This document shows, one piece after another, positions 56,655 through 63,756 of a stretch of DNA of 64,000 bases (within the stretch, counting starts at the first letter, position 1; the number at the start of each line of letters is the position of its first letter). The DNA is from a virus. The DNA is taken from positions 1 through 64,000 of the IMG/VR virus record IMGVR_UViG_3300042519_004024; one strand, given 5' to 3'. The position numbers and the translations under genes were made by a program. The notes beneath the pieces are model-generated. The model was not told where the DNA came from and did no database searches. It saw only the letters and a program-made list of their open reading frames with translations.

Positions 56655-56938
56655 CAGTCAATCATTTTATATGTTGTTGATTTAACTTTATTGTCTTCGT
56701 CAATTTGGTATCTATTTTTATGTCCTTCAATTACTTTTAGGGCATCTTCTTCATTACCATATTTTGCAGTAATTGTAGTTGATGCACCAAACGCTTCTCC
56801 AATCTTATGGATATTATACCAAACAAGTTCTTGTGTTTGTCTGAACATTCTTTTTTTTATTTCTAACTTACAAACTTGAGGTATGTAAACCCTTTGTCCA
56901 CTATTTCTTTCTTCAATTTTGATTCTGTAGTAAGTCAT
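56654..56938 (-). CDS. Small hypothetical protein
   Basis: A 94-residue protein starting MTYYRIKIEERNSGQRVYIP. Beta-rich first half, and a C-terminal helix with EEDALKVIEGHKNRYQIDED. No domain. Coupled downstream to the tiny ORF at 56568. Confidence 0.68.
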   Translation of the reverse strand: MTYYRIKIEERNSGQRVYIPQVCKLEIKKRMFRQTQELVWYNIHKIGEAFGASTTITAKYGNEEDALKVIEGHKNRYQIDEDNKVKSTTYKMID

Positions 56939-56941
56939 ATG

Positions 56942-57103
56942 TTATTCTTTTTCAATTTCTATTTCAGGTTTAACCTTTGGTTTACGTCCTCTTTTCTTAA
57001 CTGGTTCTTCATTAACCTCATCTTCAATAACAATCGTTACAGGTTCAGGGAAAAACATATTCAACCCAACACCTAAATTCACTTCAATTTTTTTCATTTC
57101 CAT
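56942..57103 (-). CDS. Small protein with AT-hook-like basic segment
   Basis: A 53-residue ORF starting MEMKKIEVNLGVGLNMFFPE, then acidic DEVNEEPV and KKRGRKPKVK, which resembles an AT-hook (RGRKP). It could bind AT-rich DNA. Overlaps the upstream ORF by 20 bases. Confidence 0.55.
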   Translation of the reverse strand: MEMKKIEVNLGVGLNMFFPEPVTIVIEDEVNEEPVKKRGRKPKVKPEIEIEKE

Positions 57104-57200
57104 ATTTTTTTCTTAAGTATTCTGCCCACGCAGCTTGTTTCCTACCATTAACGAAGAACCATCCAAAGTTCATCTCAAACCATTTTACAATTCTTTTCAT
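57084..57200 (-). CDS. Small basic aromatic ORF
   Basis: A 38-residue ORF starting MKRIVKWFEMNFGWFFVNGR, basic with many Trp/Phe, similar in style to 56568 and 52384 N termini. Overlaps the next ORF. Confidence 0.5.
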   Translation of the reverse strand: MKRIVKWFEMNFGWFFVNGRKQAAWAEYLRKKYGNEKN

Positions 57201-57206
57201 ACTATT

Positions 57207-57392
57207 TTAAAACATTAAACCGATTAATAACCCAACACCAAATCCTGACATAAAAATTGATACCAATGCGATAACTAAATATTTTCTAATTGATTTAAAA
57301 TCAAAAGGTAATTGGTTTGTTGGGGGTTGAAAACTCTTCATCATTTTATCCAAATTCTTCATCATGTTTGGATCGAACATATTGTAATTCAT
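57207..57392 (-). CDS. Small single-span membrane protein
   Basis: A 61-residue protein starting MNYNMFDPNMMKNLDKMMKS. A Met/Pro-rich front and one helix (YLVIALVSIFMSGFGVGLLI). Function unknown. Confidence 0.66.
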   Translation of the reverse strand: MNYNMFDPNMMKNLDKMMKSFQPPTNQLPFDFKSIRKYLVIALVSIFMSGFGVGLLIGLMF

Positions 57393-57407
57393 ACTAATTA
57401 TTTTTTA

Positions 57408-58010
57408 TTAGAAATTTAAACATTTTGGTAGATATAGTAAAGTGGGGTTCTTCTTTTGTATATCAATATCAGGAAATTTTTCTTTAAAAGTTTTAACGTC
57501 AAACTTACTGGTGATTAAGTGATAACCATTTTTAGTCGGTAGTACAGTTTCAACTTTTACACCTTCAGGTTTTAGTGATGTAATAAATCTACTAACTTCC
57601 ATTACCGCATGATAATCTGAGACATCAATATCTACAACCCACCTTTTCTCCATTGTTTTTATTTGTCCAACAACAGAATCAAATAAACCTTTTTGATTTG
57701 ACACACCGTCTCTGATACGTTCAGCAAGTGTTGCCAACATATTTAAGGACACGTCTTTATGGTTTTGTTTTTGAACGTGGATGTACGCACGTGCTTTAAA
57801 CATCTCACACAGTTGTTTAATCTCATCATATCTTTTTTCAAGATATTCAATAGAGTCGACGCAGTAAGTTTTAATTGTTCTTACTGACTGATGATTATCT
57901 CTTTCATCTTCAGGTTGATCCTTTTTACGTTTAAAGACATATAACATGTAAAAATCACCAGGATGCGAGAAGTTTAATAATGGTTTTATAAGTTCTAAAT
58001 TATCAATCAT
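57408..58010 (-). CDS. Hypothetical protein, possible primase-like
   Basis: A 200-residue protein starting MIDNLELIKPLLNFSHPGDF. Motifs KRWVVDIDVSDYHAV (Asp-x-Asp like the metal motif of archaeo-eukaryotic primases), ARAYIHVQKQNH and NGYHLITSKFD resemble AEP-type primases in order, but the match is partial. Alternatively an RNA-binding phage protein. Its start overlaps the end of 58003-58152. Confidence 0.55.
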   Translation of the reverse strand: MIDNLELIKPLLNFSHPGDFYMLYVFKRKKDQPEDERDNHQSVRTIKTYCVDSIEYLEKRYDEIKQLCEMFKARAYIHVQKQNHKDVSLNMLATLAERIRDGVSNQKGLFDSVVGQIKTMEKRWVVDIDVSDYHAVMEVSRFITSLKPEGVKVETVLPTKNGYHLITSKFDVKTFKEKFPDIDIQKKNPTLLYLPKCLNF

Positions 58011-58152
58011 TTTTTACAATTTTGTAATTGTTCAATTTTAACCATTCTAAAAAATTAAGTGCCGTCCATTCTTCAGGATCTAATTCACCAAGAGGACCAT
58101 CACCAAACTGATTAATAAAACCAGGTAAGTAATCGTATTCTATTTCTTCCAT
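58003..58152 (-). CDS. Small acidic protein
   Basis: A 49-residue ORF starting MEEIEYDYLPGFINQFGDGP. Acidic and aromatic, ending LNFLEWLKLNNYKIVKND. Overlaps the upstream start by 1 base and the downstream gene by 8. No domain. Confidence 0.58.
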   Translation of the reverse strand: MEEIEYDYLPGFINQFGDGPLGELDPEEWTALNFLEWLKLNNYKIVKND

Positions 58153-58391
58153 TATTCTTCAATCTTATTTATGAATGATTGTCTTTTAATTCTTACCAAA
58201 TCCTCAAGTGGCCAAATAACTGTATATTGATAATTGTTCCAATATTTATCAGGAGTGTTAGTTCTTAATTGTTTTGCAAAATTACTAATCAATTTTAAAG
58301 CAGTAAATGTCTGTTGGTGTGTCTCACAAGAATCAATTACTTTTTCAATCCAGTTTGATACGTCTCCGTAGTGTGTGCTTCTATTTTCCAT
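58152..58391 (-). CDS. Hypothetical helical protein
   Basis: A 79-residue protein starting MENRSTHYGDVSNWIEKVID. Mostly helices, with DKYWNNYQYTVIWPLEDLVR. No domain. TATCTTTG box 4 bases before the ATG and TTTG 20 bases upstream. Confidence 0.68.
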   Translation of the reverse strand: MENRSTHYGDVSNWIEKVIDSCETHQQTFTALKLISNFAKQLRTNTPDKYWNNYQYTVIWPLEDLVRIKRQSFINKIEE

Positions 58392-58395
58392 AAGT

Positions 58396-58427
58396 CAAAG
58401 ATACAAAACTTTTTTTAAAAAAACAAA
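58396..58427 (-). promoter_or_regulatory. Promoter TTTG-N20-TATCTTTG, 4 bases before ATG
   Basis: -7 box at 58396-58403 and TTTG at 58424-58427, the latter inside the T tract of the upstream terminator. Confidence 0.72.
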
Positions 58428-58450
58428 CCCCAACTTTTAGAATTGGGGTT
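58411..58450 (-). terminator. Terminator fused to next promoter
   Basis: AACCCCAA...TTGGGGTT hairpin followed by a minus-strand T tract that holds the -33 element. Confidence 0.75.
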
Positions 58451-58455
58451 AAATA

Positions 58456-58707
58456 TTATTTCTCAATAGGTTTGACCATCTTTATATTAACGGTTGGTGT
58501 GTCCATCCATTGTCCGTTACACATTTTTATGGTACTCATTCCACTTTCATATGATAATACCTGTGTTGCTTCAATTTGTGATCCATCATTTAATATTACT
58601 AACTCATCACAAACTTCACTCTTTTTGAATGAAAAATAAACCATTCCTGCAGATAATGAAAATGTTAATATTACTATTAAAATTATACCGATGTTTTTTC
58701 TTATCAT
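58456..58707 (-). CDS. Membrane-anchored protein
   Basis: An 83-residue protein starting MIRKNIGIILIVILTFSLSA with one N-terminal helix (residues 6-26), then a periplasm-facing domain with two Cys (SEVCDELVILN and IKMCNGQWMD), perhaps a disulfide. No family recognised. Upstream of the terminator. Confidence 0.68.
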   Translation of the reverse strand: MIRKNIGIILIVILTFSLSAGMVYFSFKKSEVCDELVILNDGSQIEATQVLSYESGMSTIKMCNGQWMDTPTVNIKMVKPIEK

Positions 58708-58723
58708 TTTATTTTTTTACTTT

Positions 58724-59098
58724 TTAATAATTTACAAACACACAATTTTCTAATTCATAAAGATGGTTTCCTCTTGTTGATCTTACGTATAAATTTACAC
58801 TATGTCCATATACTTCAAACTTTTTACGTTCTTCACCTTTTTTAACTGATTTTAATGATTCTTTAAAATTTGTATGAAGTCCCATATTTGGTTCAATATT
58901 TTTAACTTTGTCAGTCCAAGTAGATAACCCATACTTACCGTCATATCTAAACTCTTTACCTACGAGTTTTGACAAATCAAAACAATAGTTATCATCCTCG
59001 TTATCAACTAATAATGGATTTTTTTCTCCTGTTAATTCCTCATAGTACGGATTTAACTCACCCGTATATGGATCGTGGGTTGGTATTTCATGGTTCAT
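58724..59098 (-). CDS. Hypothetical protein
   Basis: A 124-residue protein starting MNHEIPTHDPYTGELNPYYE. Pro/Tyr-rich start, then RYDGKYGLSTWTDKVKNIEP and a basic middle. No domain. Start and stop abut neighbours, as in the other small genes. Confidence 0.67.
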   Translation of the reverse strand: MNHEIPTHDPYTGELNPYYEELTGEKNPLLVDNEDDNYCFDLSKLVGKEFRYDGKYGLSTWTDKVKNIEPNMGLHTNFKESLKSVKKGEERKKFEVYGHSVNLYVRSTRGNHLYELENCVFVNY

Positions 59099-59275
59099 TT
59101 AAAATATACTTTTCATTTGATTCATCAATTCAATTAATCTTTTTTCTAATTTTTCAATTTCTCTCTTATCTTCTTCAGTAAGTTCGAAGTTTCTACCTTT
59201 TATTTCTCCAATTTGGTTGGATACGTTTCTGTGCTGATTTAACAGACTTTCATAAAGTAATTTTTTATTTTCCAT
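59099..59275 (-). CDS. Small coiled-coil protein
   Basis: A 58-residue ORF starting MENKKLLYESLLNQHRNVSN. A coiled coil in the second half (REIEKLEKRLIELMNQMKSI). Adjoins 58724 by one base. No domain. Confidence 0.6.
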   Translation of the reverse strand: MENKKLLYESLLNQHRNVSNQIGEIKGRNFELTEEDKREIEKLEKRLIELMNQMKSIF

Positions 59276-59378
59276 TTTTAAATATTATTGAGGTTAATGA
59301 AAGTATTCCTGTTGCCACTATTGCAAGATACCCTACGGCAAACAGAAAAAACATTCTAAAAATTTTATATACCATCAT
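59265..59378 (-). CDS. Small single-span membrane protein
   Basis: A 37-residue ORF starting MMVYKIFRMFFLFAVGYLAI with one hydrophobic helix and a short basic end. ATGA overlap with the upstream stop at 59375. Confidence 0.55.
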   Translation of the reverse strand: MMVYKIFRMFFLFAVGYLAIVATGILSLTSIIFKNGK

Positions 59379-59623
59379 TTGACAATTGCCTTTGTTAGTT
59401 TATTTATCAATATCTGTACTTCTTCAAAATCATAAAATCTAACCAATGGATCCGTATTAAAAAATTCAACGTACCAATCACCGTCTTTTATTTCATCATT
59501 TGTTGGTGTAATGAATGTTAATCCATCTACGATGTCAAGTACATAGTAATATGAATCATCTTCATCATGTTCTTTTATTTCTTCACTTTTAAGTCCTAAA
59601 AGTATTATTTCTCTTTCTGTCAT
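59375..59623 (-). CDS. Small acidic protein
   Basis: An 82-residue protein starting MTEREIILLGLKSEEIKEHD. Alpha/beta with DIVDGLTFITPTNDEIKDGD, DWYVEFFN and a C-terminal helix. No domain recognised. Adjoins the lipoprotein gene upstream. Confidence 0.67.
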   Translation of the reverse strand: MTEREIILLGLKSEEIKEHDEDDSYYYVLDIVDGLTFITPTNDEIKDGDWYVEFFNTDPLVRFYDFEEVQILINKLTKAIVK

Positions 59624-59624
59624 G

Positions 59625-59876
59625 TTATTTATCTAATGTTTTATCTATTAAAATATATGGTGGTGTGATTCTCACTTCACTTCCATCACTATTAAAGTAA
59701 TAAATCGTGTCTCCATCAAAACTAATAGTGTCGGTGTACCATATGGCATCATGTAAACCACTTACACCGTTTGTTGGTACATAAACCTTACCGTGTATCT
59801 CGTATCTATATTTATCTCTTTCACAAGAAGAAAAAATTATAGTTAACAATATTAATATACTAAATAACTTTTTCAT
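59625..59876 (-). CDS. Lipoprotein
   Basis: An 83-residue protein from the ATG at 59876 (MKKLFSILILLTIIFSSCER; the longer frame needs TTG). Lipobox IFSSC gives an acylated Cys at about residue 18. Mature part beta-rich with HGKVYVPTNGVSGLHDAIWY. May protect the host from superinfection or help lysis; unknown. Confidence 0.8.
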   Translation of the reverse strand: MKKLFSILILLTIIFSSCERDKYRYEIHGKVYVPTNGVSGLHDAIWYTDTISFDGDTIYYFNSDGSEVRITPPYILIDKTLDK

Positions 59877-60033
59877 CTTCAACGATTTTTGTTAGTGATA
59901 AAGATGTGTGCCCCGTAACCCCATTTGGTAGTACGTATACCACTTTTTTTCCACCTAAATAGTGAAAGTCATTTTTAATGGTTGCCTCAACAACTTGTTC
60001 AGAAACCAAAATTTTAATTTTCTTGTTTTTCAT
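59860..60033 (-). CDS. Small hypothetical protein
   Basis: A 57-residue ORF starting MKNKKIKILVSEQVVEATIK. Beta-type with LGGKKVVYVLPNGVTGHTSL. Overlaps the start of the lipoprotein gene by 17 bases. No domain. Confidence 0.6.
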   Translation of the reverse strand: MKNKKIKILVSEQVVEATIKNDFHYLGGKKVVYVLPNGVTGHTSLSLTKIVEDEKVI

Positions 60034-60208
60034 ATTGTATTATTTTATCTGTAAAAATATTATCTTCAGGATCATGTATACCTAAATTGTATGTTATAAA
60101 TGTACCATTTTCAAAGTATACTTTCAACATAAGAAACCCTAATTCTGAAATATAAATTTTATTTAACTCTCCAACACCTTTAGGTGTTTGTATCATCGGG
60201 CTTCCCAT
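60014..60208 (-). CDS. Small hypothetical protein
   Basis: A 64-residue protein starting MGSPMIQTPKGVGELNKIYI, beta-rich (FLMLKVYFENGTFITYNLGI). Overlaps both neighbours by 20-30 bases. No domain. Confidence 0.62.
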   Translation of the reverse strand: MGSPMIQTPKGVGELNKIYISELGFLMLKVYFENGTFITYNLGIHDPEDNIFTDKIIQYEKQEN

Positions 60209-60620
60209 AATTTGAAATTTTATCGTGGATTTTTTGTAATGTGTTAGTAATCTGAGATTTTATTTCTTTCTCGTACTCGGTTCTAATTTCATCAACCTTT
60301 TTATCATATTGTTTTGTAATTTTTTCAGCATCTCTTTTAGCTAATTTAATCACATAATGATAAACATGATTTGTAATTTCAACTTTTTGATCCTCAATGA
60401 TTATAAAAATATCTAAAGACTTATTAATAAGATATCTTTTTCCAGATAATGGTGCGATTGTAAACTTTGTGTCTGAATGATTAATCATTTTTCTAATTAT
60501 AGCGGTACAAATCTGCTCATAACCACTATTTTCATCATAGGTTTTTAAAAATGAACCTTGTTCCCATTTATAAAATTTAACCTTAAATCTTTTATATTGT
60601 CTTCTAAACCATTTTTTCAT
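60180..60620 (-). CDS. Hypothetical basic helical protein
   Basis: A 146-residue protein starting MKKWFRRQYKRFKVKFYKWE. Very basic N terminus, an alpha/beta middle (FTIAPLSGKRYLINKSLDIF, plus IIIEDQKVEI) and a long C-terminal coiled coil (KLAKRDAEKITKQYDKKVDE). Function unknown. TATATTTG box about 18 bases upstream. Confidence 0.72.
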   Translation of the reverse strand: MKKWFRRQYKRFKVKFYKWEQGSFLKTYDENSGYEQICTAIIRKMINHSDTKFTIAPLSGKRYLINKSLDIFIIIEDQKVEITNHVYHYVIKLAKRDAEKITKQYDKKVDEIRTEYEKEIKSQITNTLQKIHDKISNYGKPDDTNT

Positions 60621-60638
60621 ATAACACGTTTAATAGTA

Positions 60639-60646
60639 CAAATATA
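60639..60646 (-). promoter_or_regulatory. -7 box TATATTTG
   Basis: TAnnTTTG match 18 bases before the ATG at 60620. Confidence 0.5.
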
Positions 60647-60669
60647 AAAAAAATAATTTAATCAGACAA

Positions 60670-61596
60670 CTAAGATGGGAGTTTTTTTCCTTTGTGATGT
60701 GTTTTTTCGTTTTCTACTTTAATCTTAATCTTTGGTTCGTGTCCCTTTGGTAGTTTGTTTTTAATTCCTACCATTTCCCCCATGTCATTATCCATTCTAA
60801 CAGTAACTTCTTTTTTGTCAAGATTCAACATTATTTGTCCTGTAGTTTGCATGTTGTACATATTCTTAGTTCTGTATGGATTTAAAAATGGATTCTTATC
60901 GTATTTTTGTTTTAATCTGTCAATTACCTCACTGTCTGTTTTTACATCCTCTAAATGTTTTTTAGCAAAGTCTAATCTCATATGAGATGATTTTTTCTTT
61001 TCACCTTTAGTATAACCAACACTTTTATGGTATATTCCGTGGTTAGTTCTTACAATTACTTTTGTTTCTTTTTTTAATTTTTTAATAATAGGCGAATGTT
61101 TAGATGTCATTTCAATAACATAAACACCATTAGAATCTGAAACAAACGTTTCCCCCTTTAACCCAACATCTTTTTTATCTTTACCACTAAACCCAACAAT
61201 AGATTTTATTACTTGTGGTAATGTTTTTTGTGATAATGCCTTTCTTATTTTTTCACCATCATAAGATTTAATTCTGGTTTCAGTTGCATCGTTATTCCTT
61301 TTCTTTTGTACTTCTTTTCCTTCTTTTTCGTCTTGATTAACAAGTAAGCTAGAATTTACTATACCTATACCATATTCATTCATTCCTTCACTCCAATCAG
61401 TATCAACATCTCTCCAATACACCACTTCAACGCCATCAATAAGTTCGTGAACAATCTCAACTTTTGCTTTATACCCCCTGTCTCTATTTTTTGCAAGAAC
61501 AACACTATCACCAAGCCTAACCGCAGCTATTGTACATTCCTTTATTAACTCAGGTTGGGTTTCTTCTATTAATATTTGTTTAATTAAATTGTTCAT
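60670..61596 (-). CDS. Type A-tagged Ntn hydrolase (linear amidase-like)
   Basis: A 308-residue protein starting MNNLIKQILIEETQPELIKE, then CTIAAVRLGDSVVLAKNRDR. The catalytic Cys (residue 21) directly follows Leu-Ile-Lys-Glu, a perfect prohead-protease-type cut site; NRDR at 37-40 fits the penicillin acylase / acyl-CoA:6-APA acyltransferase and TANGO2-like Ntn group. Cutting there would expose an N-terminal Cys, as needed for activity. Substrate unknown. Confidence 0.82.
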   Translation of the reverse strand: MNNLIKQILIEETQPELIKECTIAAVRLGDSVVLAKNRDRGYKAKVEIVHELIDGVEVVYWRDVDTDWSEGMNEYGIGIVNSSLLVNQDEKEGKEVQKKRNNDATETRIKSYDGEKIRKALSQKTLPQVIKSIVGFSGKDKKDVGLKGETFVSDSNGVYVIEMTSKHSPIIKKLKKETKVIVRTNHGIYHKSVGYTKGEKKKSSHMRLDFAKKHLEDVKTDSEVIDRLKQKYDKNPFLNPYRTKNMYNMQTTGQIMLNLDKKEVTVRMDNDMGEMVGIKNKLPKGHEPKIKIKVENEKTHHKGKKLPS

Positions 61597-62252
61597 TTAA
61601 ATTTTTTCACTCTTTCTTTTGTTCTCATTTTATTTGCGTAGTCTAACCAAACTTCTTTAACTTTTTTCCATTCTTTTTTTGGATTTTTAAACTTTCTTTT
61701 GTTTTCGTCAAACCATTCATCCATGGCGTCCTCCAAAGATATTTTTTTTGTTTTAGATCTTTTTATCAGTCCTCTAACATAAGCAGGTATTTCAACATTA
61801 GATGTTAAATATTTAAAATTATAATCTTCATCTTCTTCATCATATTCTTCATCATTTTTTACATACATATCGTCAAAATTTTGTTGCTCAACATGTTCTA
61901 ATTCATGTTCAATAGTTTCTTTTACTTCAGCAACTAAATCATTCATACTTTTAGGGAACTCGTCAGGGTTGTAGGTTATTTCAATTTCTATTTCTTGCAT
62001 ATCACCAGATCCCCTAACAGAAAACGGATCTTCCATTTTTTTATCTTCTATAAAATAACAAAAGAAATCAAAATTAGCATATTCATCACCTTTTTCAAAA
62101 TGAATATTCTGTAATTCAAAATCTTTTTTATTTTTAAACTGATTAATAACAAATCTAGATAAAGCCAATGATAGTTCATCTGTTTTTCTTTCTGTAATAA
62201 TTTTTTTTGAGATTTTTTTTACAATCCCCTCTAATAGTGTTTTTTTGTACAT
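61593..62252 (-). CDS. Tagged zinc metalloprotease-like protein
   Basis: A 219-residue protein from the ATG at 62252 (MYKKTLLEGIVKKISKKIIT, then ERKTDE), a diverged A tag ending Ile-Thr-Glu. HELEH at residues 116-120 (KETIEHELEHVEQQNFDD) is the zincin motif, with SNVEIPAYVRG near 150 as a possible third ligand. The end is very basic. Third HExxH tagged protein. TATTTAT box 4 bases upstream. Confidence 0.82.
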   Translation of the reverse strand: MYKKTLLEGIVKKISKKIITERKTDELSLALSRFVINQFKNKKDFELQNIHFEKGDEYANFDFFCYFIEDKKMEDPFSVRGSGDMQEIEIEITYNPDEFPKSMNDLVAEVKETIEHELEHVEQQNFDDMYVKNDEEYDEEDEDYNFKYLTSNVEIPAYVRGLIKRSKTKKISLEDAMDEWFDENKRKFKNPKKEWKKVKEVWLDYANKMRTKERVKKFK

Positions 62253-62256
62253 ACTA

Positions 62257-62263
62257 ATAAATA
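62257..62263 (-). promoter_or_regulatory. Late-type promoter box TATTTAT
   Basis: Sense TGATATTTATTA, 4 bases before the ATG at 62252. Confidence 0.55.
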
Positions 62264-62282
62264 TCATTTAAAAAAAAAGTAT

Positions 62283-62290
62283 TATATTTG
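62283..62290 (+). promoter_or_regulatory. -7 box TATATTTG, plus strand
   Basis: TAnnTTTG match 18 bases before the plus-strand ATG at 62309. Confidence 0.5.
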
Positions 62291-62308
62291 TATCTAAATA
62301 AAATAGAT

Positions 62309-62878
62309 ATGAGATTTTTTGTTGTACTTTTTTTCTTGATTATTAATAATTTTTTACTTTCTCAACAAATTAATAATCAAAATTTTAACTCTTCGGAGAT
62401 GAACCGTGTTTTGTTAAAAACTTTTAACGAATTTCGTAAATCTAAAGGTTTGGATACCCTTATTTATTCTGAAACAGTGTTTGATAGTCTTTCTTACCCA
62501 AACTGTGTTGAGGTTTCTTCTTCTTGTAAATTTTACCATCCGTCGCTTACTAATAGATGGAAAAACAAAACTTTAAGAGAGTTAATTGTAAACGAATCTT
62601 ATAATAAAATTGGTGGTAACGTAATGAGACATTCTTCAGGACTTCCTTGGATGGATACTTGGGAAAATGCCTTTAGATCTTATGGAATCTTTACTAGTTA
62701 TGAAGAAATTGCAAAAATAGCAATTGAAAGTTGGGAAAATTCTCTTGGACATAGTAGAGTTCAAAATATGTCTTTTGAGTCTGGTGGGTTACCGGGGTTA
62801 TTTTCTTGTCATTCGGCTTATGGTAAGAACGGTTACATTTACATATATATAAATTTTGTTACCGTACACAGAAATTAA
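62309..62878 (+). CDS. Exported CAP/SCP-domain protein
   Basis: A 189-residue protein from the ATG at 62309 (MRFFVVLFFLIINNFLLSQQ, a signal peptide). The CAP-like pattern includes RVLLKTFNEFRKSKGLDTLI, SSSCKFYHPSL and a C-terminal WENSLGHSRVQNMSF, GKNGYIYIYINFVTV. CAP proteins are secreted and bind lipids or act as proteases or in adhesion. A plus-strand gene with a TAnnTTTG promoter, opposite to neighbours, so it is an untagged, separately controlled unit. Confidence 0.75.
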   Translation: MRFFVVLFFLIINNFLLSQQINNQNFNSSEMNRVLLKTFNEFRKSKGLDTLIYSETVFDSLSYPNCVEVSSSCKFYHPSLTNRWKNKTLRELIVNESYNKIGGNVMRHSSGLPWMDTWENAFRSYGIFTSYEEIAKIAIESWENSLGHSRVQNMSFESGGLPGLFSCHSAYGKNGYIYIYINFVTVHRN

Positions 62879-62881
62879 TTT

Positions 62882-63490
62882 TTACTGTTGTAGATGTGTC
62901 ATAAGAACACCACCTAACGCAGTTGCATGTACTTGTAAATGGTTAATCGATTCCATATCAAGTCTTGTTTTTCTTTTTGTATAATCTAAACCTAAAGTTC
63001 CAATAAACTTATCATCAATTGTTTTAATTGCAAATAAGTAACCAGACTTACAGTTAGTATCTTCTGCAATATATTTTAAACCATATGTAGCAATTGATTC
63101 ATCCTTGTAATCAGGAATTTCAATAACGTCGTTACTTAGTAATTGATTTATAGATTTTGAAAATAGGTTTACTGGTATGTTATGAAAATTTGTTTGGACT
63201 GATGTGACTCCAGGATGTACCGTTTCATACATTATAGAAAACTTAGCCATTGATTTTCCTGTTGGGTAAAAGTTACCCCCATTGTGGAATTGTGTTATCC
63301 AAACCCTATCAGCATTAAACTCTTCTTTTATGTGTTCTATTTTGTTTGTTACAAGCTCTGAAACCCTTAAAGTTTCTTTAACCATATCAGGTTTTTCCTT
63401 CTTCTCAAGCTTACTCTTTATATAAAGAACTAAGATTGGTCCGATAACTCCCGTTATAAATGCAATAATAATCCCCACGTATTCACTCAT
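62882..63490 (-). CDS. Membrane-anchored GAF-like protein
   Basis: A 202-residue protein with an N-terminal membrane helix (YVGIIIAFITGVIGPILVLY), a short coiled coil and a GAF-like sensor domain (DRVWITQFHNGGNFYPTGKS, SGYLFAIKTIDDKFIGTLGL). It is known in phages as a small anchored GAF protein of unknown role, perhaps a lysis-timing or signalling sensor. Follows a type B tag gene. Confidence 0.78.
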   Translation of the reverse strand: MSEYVGIIIAFITGVIGPILVLYIKSKLEKKEKPDMVKETLRVSELVTNKIEHIKEEFNADRVWITQFHNGGNFYPTGKSMAKFSIMYETVHPGVTSVQTNFHNIPVNLFSKSINQLLSNDVIEIPDYKDESIATYGLKYIAEDTNCKSGYLFAIKTIDDKFIGTLGLDYTKRKTRLDMESINHLQVHATALGGVLMTHLQQ

Positions 63491-63499
63491 AATATTTTT

Positions 63500-63748
63500 T
63501 TAATTTGATCCAGAATAATTTCTTTTATTTTCCATTTTTTCATAATAACCTTCTTTAGAACCTTTCCAATCCCAAGGCAAATTATTTTTCATATTGTATT
63601 CCAACTTATCTTTAGAAATTCCTTTTAATTTCATCATAAGTTTTTTATAAAAAGATTCATCATTATTATCCTCCTTATCTTTTTCTAATATAACTTTTTT
63701 GACAATTCTTGTCAAATCAGTTTCGGTTAATCTTGTAAATCTTTTCAT
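63500..63748 (-). CDS. Type B-tagged small protein
   Basis: An 82-residue protein from the ATG at 63748 (MKRFTRLTETDLTRIVKKVI, then LEKDKE), tag end Ile-Leu-Glu. The body is charged with KGISKDKLEYNMKNNLPWDW and ends NKRNYSGSN. TATTTAT box 8 bases upstream. Probable internal protein; function unknown. Confidence 0.78.
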   Translation of the reverse strand: MKRFTRLTETDLTRIVKKVILEKDKEDNNDESFYKKLMMKLKGISKDKLEYNMKNNLPWDWKGSKEGYYEKMENKRNYSGSN

Positions 63749-63756
63749 ACTAATTA

